Source: an archaeon
Lineage (GTDB): Archaea > Altiarchaeota > Altiarchaeia > JAFGQM01
DNA length: 12,162 nt
Assembly: GCA_029932835.1 (NCBI GenBank)
Contig: JAOZPI010000023.1
Location: 1 to 12,162 of the forward strand
Direction of reading: 5' to 3'
This document shows positions 6,161 through 12,162 of the stretch, piece after piece. Both the position numbers and the translations under genes were made by a program. The notes below the pieces were generated by a model. The model saw nothing but the letters and a program-made list of their open reading frames with translations, had not been told where the DNA came from and ran no database searches. Each line of letters starts with the position of its first letter. The stretch's first letter is position 1.

Positions 6161-6826
6161 ATGTTTAAAAAAATATTTGGAGTGTGGAACCGTGAAAGCC
6201 TCCTAAAAGAGGCGATGGAAACAGCATATAAAATGCTTGATGAGGATCGGGAAATGTTTAGGAGTGCTGTACGCTTTGTTCTTTTTGGAGAAAAGTCCCC
6301 TGTTGACCCCAGACAGAAGGACAAGGAGGTGAACCGGTATGAGATAGATATCCGCAGAAAGATCTTGGAACATCTTGCCATAAATCCAAAGCAGGACGTT
6401 ACAGCGTCCCTTGTTCTTTTGGGAGTGAGCAGAGACATAGAGCGAATAGGGGATGTCTGTAAAAACATTTTTGAGTTAAAATACAAGTGTTCTAGCTCCT
6501 TTGAGGATAACCACTACACTGCAGTGCTTAAAGAAACAGCAGAAAAACTCCTAGAGATGTTTGACCTGACCATAGATGCCTTCAAGTCCTGTGATACTGA
6601 AAAAGCAGAAGTAGTGATCTCCCTCCATTACAAGACTGTGGCCAAGAAGATGGAAGAACTCATTGGGGCCCTCATGGAGGAAAAGAAGATGAACCCTGGG
6701 GCTGCAGTTAGCTCTGCCTTGTTGGCGCGCTATCTAAAGAGAGTATCCGCAAATCTTATGAATATCTCCTCCAGCGTGGTCAATCCATTTGATCGGATAC
6801 GCTTTAGGTTGAACGGGACTGAATAA
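6161..6826 (+). CDS. PhoU-like protein
   Basis: A helical cytoplasmic protein of 221 residues, probably a partner or regulator of the phosphate transporter encoded just upstream, as PhoU domains are in fused transporters. The first repeat has the PhoU metal-site pattern SRDIERIGDVCKNI (residues 90-103, with Asp92, Glu94 and Asp98). The second repeat keeps the framework LLARYLKRVSANLMNI (187-202), but Glu and Asp are replaced by Lys193 and Ala197, so only one metal site looks intact. The start is set by GGAGG at 6151-6155, 5 nt before ATG 6161; an in-frame GTG at 6149 would put the start before that ribosome site. The Kae1-Bud32 gene follows after 17 nt. Its exact role in phosphate control is inferred. 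Confidence 0.85.
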   Translation: MFKKIFGVWNRESLLKEAMETAYKMLDEDREMFRSAVRFVLFGEKSPVDPRQKDKEVNRYEIDIRRKILEHLAINPKQDVTASLVLLGVSRDIERIGDVCKNIFELKYKCSSSFEDNHYTAVLKETAEKLLEMFDLTIDAFKSCDTEKAEVVISLHYKTVAKKMEELIGALMEEKKMNPGAAVSSALLARYLKRVSANLMNISSSVVNPFDRIRFRLNGTE

Positions 6827-6843
6827 ACAGGAATCTATTAGAG

Positions 6844-8433
6844 ATGATATCGGTGGGGATAGAGGGGACTGCACATACCCTAGGCATTGGTATTGTTGAG
6901 AATGAGCACATCTTGGCTGATATTAGGAGGACCTACAGCCCCAAAGAGGGCGGGATACATCCAAGAGAGGCATCTCGGTATATAGCAGATAACTTTGGGA
7001 GCGCACTGCTCCAAGCATTAGAAGAGGCAGGAATAGAACAGAAGGACATAGATCTTGTTTCCTTCTCTCGCGGTCCTGGGTTAGGTCCCTGTTTGTCCAA
7101 TGTGGCTGTTGGAGCTAGGGCGCTTTCACTACACCTCAAGGTCCCAATTGTTGGGGTTAATCATTGTGTAGCACATATAGAAATAGGCAACCTTCTGGCT
7201 TCTTTGGAGCATCCTGCTTGGAAGCAGCCTCTGGTCCTCTACGTTTCTGGGGGGAATACACAAATAATCATGTTTAAACAGGGAAGATATCGTGTCTTTG
7301 GAGAGACACTGGATATCGGGGTTGGAAATCTGCTGGACAAGTTTGGCCGAAAGGCGGGGTTGAAGCACCCTGCGGGCCCTAAGATAGAGAAACTAGCTAC
7401 TGCAGGGGAGAAGTATATCCCCCTTCCATACGTAGTCAAGGGTAACGATCTCTCCTTTTCAGGGATCCTCACAGAGGCGGTAAGATTGCTTGATCAGCAT
7501 TCCCTGAGTGACATAGCTTATTCGCTCCAAGAGACCGTCTTCTCCATGCTCACAGAGGCAACAGAAAGAGCCCTGTGCCATCTCAAGTCCCCCTCCCTCC
7601 TGCTCACTGGGGGTGTTGGAAATAACAAGCGTCTTCAAGAGATGCTCAAGGCCATGGCTGAGGAAAATGGTGTCACCTTCTCTGTTCCTCAGGGATACTG
7701 TAGTGACAACGGGGTGATGATTGCTTGGACTGGGCTTCTAATGTACAGGAGCGGTGTCAGGCACAAACTCGAGGAGACTCAAGTTGATCAGAATTTTCGC
7801 ACAGATCAAGTGGAGATACCCTGGGCCTCTTCTCCCCCTCCTCCAAAAGAGCAAAGGGGGCGTTGGAAGGGAGCAGAGGCGGTCCTAACCCTTAGTGATT
7901 CTAGGATTAAAAAGAGGCGCTTGCCAAAGTCATACAGACTAGCAGAAATAGATATTCAAATACGCAAAGGCCGAACCTCCAGAGAAGCTCGCTTGTTGCG
8001 ACTTGCTAAGAAGGCGGGGTTGTGTGTCCCAGAGATCATTTCTGTTGAACCTTCCTCTTTTGAACTAACAATGGAGTACATCGAGGGGGACCCCCTTTAC
8101 AAGATACTAGACAAAAGGCTCGATTTGGGAGAGCAGATAGGATCTTTGGTTTCCTCTCTTCATGCCAATGATATAATACCTGGCGATCTCACCACATCAA
8201 ATATGATCTTGCGCGAAGACAGAATATGCCTTATAGATTTTGGTCTTGGGTCAGTCTCCAGACGGGCGGAAGACAAAGCAACGGACCTCCTTTTGCTAAA
8301 GAAGTCTCTAAACGCCAACCATCCAACAGTCTTCAGAGAGCTGTGGTCTGGGATTTTGAGTAGCTATAAGGATCCTGAGGTCCTAGAAAGGTTAAGGGTT
8401 GTGGAGTCACGAGGGAGATACATGCACGCTTAG
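6844..8433 (+). CDS. Kae1-Bud32 fusion, KEOPS tRNA threonylcarbamoyl transferase and kinase/ATPase
   Basis: Both core KEOPS subunits are joined in one 529-residue chain, as in several other archaea. Kae1 (about residues 1-322) transfers threonylcarbamoyl to A37 of tRNA (t6A). It shows the metal ligands His107 and His111 in NHCVAH, YVSGGNTQ at 133-140, and Asp288 in CSDNG. A proline-rich linker follows (329-336). Bud32 (about 342-529) shows KKRRLPKSYR with the likely ATP lysine Lys356, Glu381, GDLTTSN with Asp448 and Asn453, DFG at 465-467, and an RGRY tail. The residue before GDLTTSN is Pro446, where family members normally have His. The gene starts 17 nt after the PhoU-like gene with only a weak AGGA upstream, so it is probably part of that operon. 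Confidence 0.96.
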   Translation: MISVGIEGTAHTLGIGIVENEHILADIRRTYSPKEGGIHPREASRYIADNFGSALLQALEEAGIEQKDIDLVSFSRGPGLGPCLSNVAVGARALSLHLKVPIVGVNHCVAHIEIGNLLASLEHPAWKQPLVLYVSGGNTQIIMFKQGRYRVFGETLDIGVGNLLDKFGRKAGLKHPAGPKIEKLATAGEKYIPLPYVVKGNDLSFSGILTEAVRLLDQHSLSDIAYSLQETVFSMLTEATERALCHLKSPSLLLTGGVGNNKRLQEMLKAMAEENGVTFSVPQGYCSDNGVMIAWTGLLMYRSGVRHKLEETQVDQNFRTDQVEIPWASSPPPPKEQRGRWKGAEAVLTLSDSRIKKRRLPKSYRLAEIDIQIRKGRTSREARLLRLAKKAGLCVPEIISVEPSSFELTMEYIEGDPLYKILDKRLDLGEQIGSLVSSLHANDIIPGDLTTSNMILREDRICLIDFGLGSVSRRAEDKATDLLLLKKSLNANHPTVFRELWSGILSSYKDPEVLERLRVVESRGRYMHA

Positions 8434-8441
8434 ACGCCTGA

Positions 8442-8451
8442 GGTTATAACC
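8442..8451. repeat. 10-bp palindrome in a convergent gap
   Basis: GGTTATAACC, perfect and without a loop, in the 22-bp gap between the converging Kae1-Bud32 and FAD-dehydrogenase genes. No T run flanks it, so it does not look like a terminator. It may be chance. Confidence 0.3.
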
Positions 8452-8455
8452 ACAA

Positions 8456-9856
8456 TCACTCCTCTGCTAAGATTCCCTCTCTTCTTAAGACTCCGCGCGC
8501 AGCCAATATACCAGTAGCGGCAGCATTTGTTATATCTCTGGATAACCCACACCCATCTCCAGCTGCGAAGAGGTTTTGGATAGAGGTCTCCATATTCCTA
8601 TCAACCTCTGTCATCGTTGAGTAGAATTTTATCTCAGGGGCATACAAGAGAGTCGAGTCAGAGACGACACCGGGTATTACCTCGTTGAGCTTCTCCAGGC
8701 CCTCAATAATATTGGTCACTATTCGGTGCGGCATTGCCATAGAGATATCCCCTGGGGTCGCATCCCTAAGTGTTGGCTCTATCGGGTTCTTGCTAATCCT
8801 CTTCTCTGTGGACCGCCTTCCGTTGAGGAGGTCTTTCATTCTCTGTATAATTGGCTTTCCTCCCCCAATTGTGGTCGCAAGTTTCCCTATTGACTTTCCG
8901 TACTTCGTCGTATTCTCTAGGGGTTCAGTGAGCTCTATTCGCTGCAAGAATGCAAAGTTTGTGTTTTGTGAGTGGCGGTTCTTCATGGAATGGCCATTTA
9001 CCCCTATATGCCCTTCATAGGTCTCTTTGACTACGAATCCCTCGTGATTGGTGCAGAAGGTTCTGACAAAGTCGTCGTATTTTTTGGTCCTTATGTGGAA
9101 TTTTGGGTCCCGATTGATCTTTATAATGGGGTCCATCACTATAGAGGGGACCTCAACTCGGACTCCCACATCTAAGGGTCCGTAGGCGTACCTTACCGCA
9201 TGCCTTGTGAATATCTCGTCTATCCACCCCCCTCCAATTCTGCCTGGGGCAGCTATCACATACCTCCCATAGACCCTTTCCCCTCCTTTTAGCACCACCC
9301 CCTTACACTCTCCCTTCTCAACTATAAGGTCAATAACCTCAGTCCCCATCCTAAAGACGATCCCTCTCGCCCGCAGGCCGTCCGCAAATCTCTTTATTAG
9401 CCTTGGTGCTTGGTCGCTCCCTATATGTCTCTGGTCTATCTCTATGAATTCCACTCCAACTGATGCGCACTTCCTCTTTAGATTTCTAATCTCTTCTCCA
9501 CCCCCCTTATAGAGTTTCCTTGGAGCCCCATGCTCCAGAAATATCTGATCAACATACCGTATCAGATCCCATGCGTCCCCACTATTCCCTGTAAACTTTT
9601 CTAGATCCCCTCCTATATCTGGCCTGAGGTTCAGGGTCCCGTCTGACCACGTTCCTGCCCCCCCCATACCACACATTATGTCGTCCCCTCTGGCATAGCC
9701 ATTGGCCTTTTTCTCCTTTGCCTTAACCCTTTCGTCTATGTCTTTCCCCTTGTCTATTACCACTACCGAGAGATCCCTTGTATTCTTAGCTAGTTCGTAC
9801 GCAGCAAACAGCCCTGCCTGTCCGGCCCCGATTATTATCACGTCGTATCTCTTCAT
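8456..9856 (-). CDS. FAD-dependent dehydrogenase, COG2509 type
   Basis: A flavoprotein of 466 residues with an N-terminal Rossmann FAD site: VIIIGAGQAGLFAAYELAK, GxGxxG at residues 10-15. The CGMGGAGTWSDGTLN segment (near 62-76) and the C-terminal FAD-contact motif LFAAGDGCGLSRDITNAAA are typical of the uncharacterised FAD-dependent dehydrogenases of COG2509. The substrate is unknown. There are no membrane segments or signal peptide, so it is probably cytoplasmic. It lies 45 nt after purP on the same strand, but that gap contains a TATA-like box (9885-9892), so it may have its own short-leader transcript. Its 3' end converges on Kae1-Bud32 with a 22-bp gap. A role linked to nucleotide metabolism is only suggested by position. 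Confidence 0.85.
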   Translation of the reverse strand: MKRYDVIIIGAGQAGLFAAYELAKNTRDLSVVVIDKGKDIDERVKAKEKKANGYARGDDIMCGMGGAGTWSDGTLNLRPDIGGDLEKFTGNSGDAWDLIRYVDQIFLEHGAPRKLYKGGGEEIRNLKRKCASVGVEFIEIDQRHIGSDQAPRLIKRFADGLRARGIVFRMGTEVIDLIVEKGECKGVVLKGGERVYGRYVIAAPGRIGGGWIDEIFTRHAVRYAYGPLDVGVRVEVPSIVMDPIIKINRDPKFHIRTKKYDDFVRTFCTNHEGFVVKETYEGHIGVNGHSMKNRHSQNTNFAFLQRIELTEPLENTTKYGKSIGKLATTIGGGKPIIQRMKDLLNGRRSTEKRISKNPIEPTLRDATPGDISMAMPHRIVTNIIEGLEKLNEVIPGVVSDSTLLYAPEIKFYSTMTEVDRNMETSIQNLFAAGDGCGLSRDITNAAATGILAARGVLRREGILAEE

Positions 9857-9884
9857 GAGACGCCCCTAATTTTCCTCAAAGTGG

Positions 9885-9892
9885 ATTAAAAA
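9885..9892 (-). promoter_or_regulatory. TATA box of the FAD-dehydrogenase gene
   Basis: The minus strand reads TTTTTAAT, centred about 33 nt before the ATG at 9856, which predicts a leader of only a few nucleotides. It lies in the 45-bp gap after the purP stop codon. Confidence 0.45.
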
Positions 9893-9901
9893 GCTTTACG
9901 C

Positions 9902-10948
9902 TCAGCTTAGTATCCTGTCCAAGACACGGTTTTTATAAGCGTATTTTAACTCCTGTGCTATCCTTCTTCCAGTGGTTAATCCAGGTTCTATATAAGCAGA
10001 GTAGGGTGACTCAGGAACTGCTATATTTGTGCCAGCTACGATCCTTGCGCTTATCTCAAAGACGTAAATGTTGAGGTCTTTGTCTATTACGGTTTCCAGG
10101 CAAAAGGGTCCCCACAAACCCCCAAAAAGCCGAAGAGACTCCTCTATGGTCCTTGCTCCCATATCCAGCACCCTTCCCAGCAGGGATTCTCTCAATACCA
10201 GATTGATGTTTCCTGTTACAGTAAATCCAGGGCTCTCCCCCCTCTCTTGCAACTCCGAGATAGAACCAAGCCGATAGATCTCGTCTATGTTAGATTCTAC
10301 CCTTCGGTCTATCGAGAGTAGCTGCAGGCTCCCCTCAGCAACCCTGTAGCCGTCCCTACGAATAGGAGAGTAAAAATAGTGGAAATAAAAGCGTGTTCCT
10401 GGGATGAACTCCTGCATGATATATTCCCTTTTGCCATTCAATCTGTTTTCAACCTCCTCTCTGCTCTTTGCTATGAAGAATCCCTTCCCCCCCTTGGCTC
10501 CACCATACTTAACAATAACAGGGCCATCTATATCAGACAGGCTCTTTATATCCCTCGGCATTTTGAGGCCAGCCCCCTCCAGCCATTCCCTCTCCTTTTT
10601 CCTGTCTGATTCCCAATCCAAAACTGCTTTGTTTCCATAGACCGGTATCCTAATCTTCTTAAAGTTCTTTGATCCCATGTATTCAACAAAGGAGCCATGG
10701 GGGATTATAACACATCCCTTATCTTCCAAAGCCTCCGCTACTTCCTGCTTTAGCAAGTCTTTGTAATCCCCTATCAAAAAGAAGTCGTCAGGCCTTGCGA
10801 GAGGGAAGGCTTCATAGACCCTTGGCCTCTCCCCCACTGCTATCCCAATGCTCTTCATCCCCTCCTTTCTGGCCCCATGGAATATCTGGAGGGAGGTGTG
10901 TGAACAAGAAGTTGTTATTGTGGGTTTTTTGTCCATTTTATCCTTCAT
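9902..10948 (-). CDS. purP: Formate-dependent 5-formaminoimidazole-4-carboxamide ribonucleotide synthetase (PurP)
   Basis: PurP is the archaeal ATP-grasp enzyme that converts AICAR, formate and ATP to FAICAR, the penultimate step to IMP. At 348 residues it has family length and keeps the motifs I know from characterised PurP: SHTSL (16-20), IIPHGSF (81-87), YGNK (104-107), DWESDR (111-116), the glycine-rich VKYGGAKGGKGFF (146-158), HYFYSP (190-195), DRRVESNID (214-222), VLRESLL (251-257), GPFCLET (280-286), and FEISARIVAGTN (297-308). It therefore looks active. The ATG at 10948 overlaps the upstream stop as ATGA. An ATG at 10936 with AGGA 4 nt upstream is an alternative start that removes four residues. 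It shares an operon with a diverged paralogue. Confidence 0.93.
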   Translation of the reverse strand: MKDKMDKKPTITTSCSHTSLQIFHGARKEGMKSIGIAVGERPRVYEAFPLARPDDFFLIGDYKDLLKQEVAEALEDKGCVIIPHGSFVEYMGSKNFKKIRIPVYGNKAVLDWESDRKKEREWLEGAGLKMPRDIKSLSDIDGPVIVKYGGAKGGKGFFIAKSREEVENRLNGKREYIMQEFIPGTRFYFHYFYSPIRRDGYRVAEGSLQLLSIDRRVESNIDEIYRLGSISELQERGESPGFTVTGNINLVLRESLLGRVLDMGARTIEESLRLFGGLWGPFCLETVIDKDLNIYVFEISARIVAGTNIAVPESPYSAYIEPGLTTGRRIAQELKYAYKNRVLDRILS

Positions 10949-12066
10949 GTCACAATTTCTGTTAATCTTCTCTCCTCCTGTGCTCTTTTTATCTCCATGG
11001 CAATTCTCCTACCCACTGAGATTTCCTTTCTGTGCAGATAGCCAGAATACGGGGTGAACTTCGTTCCGGGGGATCCCTGCACCCGCAGACTTATATCAAA
11101 AACTAGTGCTTTCTCCTTTGGCGGACCAGGAACAAATGTCGCCTGAAGTGCAAAAGGCCCAATAATACCTGGGGGATACTCCTCTTTGCTGACCTGCACG
11201 AACCTCTCCCCTAATTCAAATACTTGCTCCAGAAGGGATTCCTTTATTGTACAGGCAACATGTCCTGCCTCTATAGCTTTCAAGTCCACATATTTCAGGA
11301 CTTCATTTTGTTGGTATGCCGGAAGTCGTAGTATACCATCTAGGTTCGTTTGCCTTCGCATGTCAGTTCCCAACAACTCCAGCCTCTCATCTAGAGGGGA
11401 ATAAAAGTAATTGAAGTTTACCTGCGCTCCAACTGCAAACTCCTCTATCACAGCCCCTTTTAGTCCCTCCTCTGTTATTACGCCCCTTCTTATTAGATCT
11501 TCTGATTTCTCTTCAAATTCCTCTGGGCTGGAACAAAGGAAGAAGGCCCTCTCATATTTCCTTTCAGCCTCGTTTGCTTTAACTAACACCAATTTATCGA
11601 TCTCAGAAGGATCCTTGAATACCCGTGGATGCGGAATTCCTGCCTTATCCATCAACCAGTACTGGTTCTTCTCAACATTCCTCTCTTCTGCCCTGAGCAT
11701 CCCTCTGGAGCCAAATAGTGGGACTCGAAATTCCCTTTCTATATTCTCATACCCAACATACACCTCAAAGGAGCGGTGTGGTAGGAAGATACACTGCCTC
11801 TTGTTTAGCTCTTCTAAAATATGTGGCTTGGTTATTTCTGAAAATTTATCAAGAATTATGGTCTCATCCACAACCCCTACATCCCCTCTAGTTTTATAGT
11901 AAAAATCATAGGTTCGTTCCCTCCCCTTTTGGCAAACCACGATGGTTTTGAAACCCTCCTCTTTGGCTCCCCTGCAAATGTCCAAGGCAGAGTGCGATCC
12001 AAGAGAGCCTATGGTTATCTTGTCATAGCCTCGCACAATATCCTGTATCTCTTCTCTTTCTATCAT
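10945..12066 (-). CDS. PurP-family paralogue with altered active-site motifs
   Basis: A 373-residue protein with the overall PurP layout: LGSHSAL (22-28), FLPHRSF (94-100), VIEEF (206-210), NYFYSP (219-224), TIKESLL (273-279), IGPFALQ (302-308) and VGRRIA (351-356). Key residues differ from working PurP. HGS becomes HRS, GNR becomes GSR, WES is lost, the glycine-rich ATP loop is replaced by KANEAERKYERAFF (163-176), and FEISAR...GTN becomes FDISLR without the final Asn. The frame is intact and well conserved elsewhere, so it looks maintained rather than decaying. I chose the start at 12066 because it aligns with the N-terminus of M. jannaschii PurP (MIPKEEI against MIEREEI) and has GGTGG 9 nt upstream. 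The frame runs back to an ATG at 12093. The function is unproved: a regulatory or structural partner of PurP, or a different ligase. Confidence 0.85.
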   Translation of the reverse strand: MIEREEIQDIVRGYDKITIGSLGSHSALDICRGAKEEGFKTIVVCQKGRERTYDFYYKTRGDVGVVDETIILDKFSEITKPHILEELNKRQCIFLPHRSFEVYVGYENIEREFRVPLFGSRGMLRAEERNVEKNQYWLMDKAGIPHPRVFKDPSEIDKLVLVKANEAERKYERAFFLCSSPEEFEEKSEDLIRRGVITEEGLKGAVIEEFAVGAQVNFNYFYSPLDERLELLGTDMRRQTNLDGILRLPAYQQNEVLKYVDLKAIEAGHVACTIKESLLEQVFELGERFVQVSKEEYPPGIIGPFALQATFVPGPPKEKALVFDISLRVQGSPGTKFTPYSGYLHRKEISVGRRIAMEIKRAQEERRLTEIVT

Positions 12067-12120
12067 CTTACAATCCCACCAATAGCCGAACATCGGGGAC
12101 GTTAAATTAGAAGAAGAGGA

Positions 12121-12130
12121 TATAAATAAA
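12121..12130 (-). promoter_or_regulatory. Likely TATA box of the purP operon
   Basis: The minus strand reads TTTATTTATA. A start about 26 nt downstream falls near 12098, giving a leader of about 30 nt to the preferred ATG at 12066, with GGTGG at 12080-12076 as the ribosome site. Confidence 0.5.
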
Positions 12131-12162
12131 GTGGCGAAGGTCGTGCACGAGATCCGGCCCTA

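Noticed and set aside
11411..11899. A 162-codon plus-strand frame inside the PurP paralogue
   Set aside because: Antisense to a conserved coding region, Ser-rich, and without a promoter or ribosome site.
10945..12066. PurP paralogue as a pseudogene
   Set aside because: Despite lost catalytic motifs, the frame is uninterrupted, full length and well conserved in the remaining segments, with its own promoter and a coupled downstream gene.
12067..12093. Extended start of the PurP paralogue at ATG 12093
   Set aside because: The nine extra residues (MFGYWWDCK) have no match in the PurP N-terminus, while ATG 12066 aligns with the family start and has a ribosome site.

Overview
The window looks like chromosomal DNA of an anaerobic archaeon, probably a member of the Euryarchaeota in the broad sense. 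The evidence is an archaeal-type S-adenosylmethionine synthetase, two PurP-family proteins (the archaeal formate-dependent purine step), a Kae1-Bud32 fusion, and an oxygen-sensitive class III ribonucleotide reductase with its radical-SAM activase. Promoters also look archaeal: T/A-rich TATA boxes lie about 25 nt before several start codons, suggesting leaderless or short-leader mRNAs, while genes inside operons carry GGAGG-type ribosome sites. No tRNA, rRNA, mobile element, CRISPR array or phage gene was seen. I cannot assign the lineage below this level.

Layout. Positions 1-2534 (minus strand) hold nrdD followed directly by the start of nrdG, which is cut by the window edge. A 289-bp divergent spacer (2535-2823) carries two palindromes resembling tandem NrdR boxes before nrdD, and a separate palindrome plus TATA box before the SAM synthetase gene. 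Positions 2824-4714 (plus) hold the SAM synthetase gene and an overlapping SdpI/DUF1648-like membrane protein gene. Positions 4715-5051 form a 337-bp gap containing a possible 44-codon mini-gene and a run of RNA hairpins. Positions 5052-8433 (plus) form a compact cluster: Na+/phosphate cotransporter, PhoU-like protein, Kae1-Bud32. Facing it on the minus strand (8456-12066) are a COG2509-type FAD-dependent dehydrogenase and two tandem purP-family genes joined by a 4-nt ATGA overlap.

How the genes may work together. NrdD/NrdG make deoxynucleotides and need SAM to form the glycyl radical, and SAM synthetase is encoded divergently next door. PurP makes a purine intermediate from formate and ATP. 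Together these give a nucleotide and one-carbon theme. The transporter and PhoU-like protein are a phosphate-uptake pair, and Kae1-Bud32 is the core of the KEOPS complex for the t6A modification of tRNA. Its place behind the phosphate genes may be only an operon of convenience.

I do not see an obviously new multi-gene system. The points most worth a second look are the NrdR-like operators in an archaeon, the PurP paralogue with rewritten active-site motifs beside an intact PurP, the structured 4785-5010 region, and a His-to-Pro change in the Bud32 catalytic loop.
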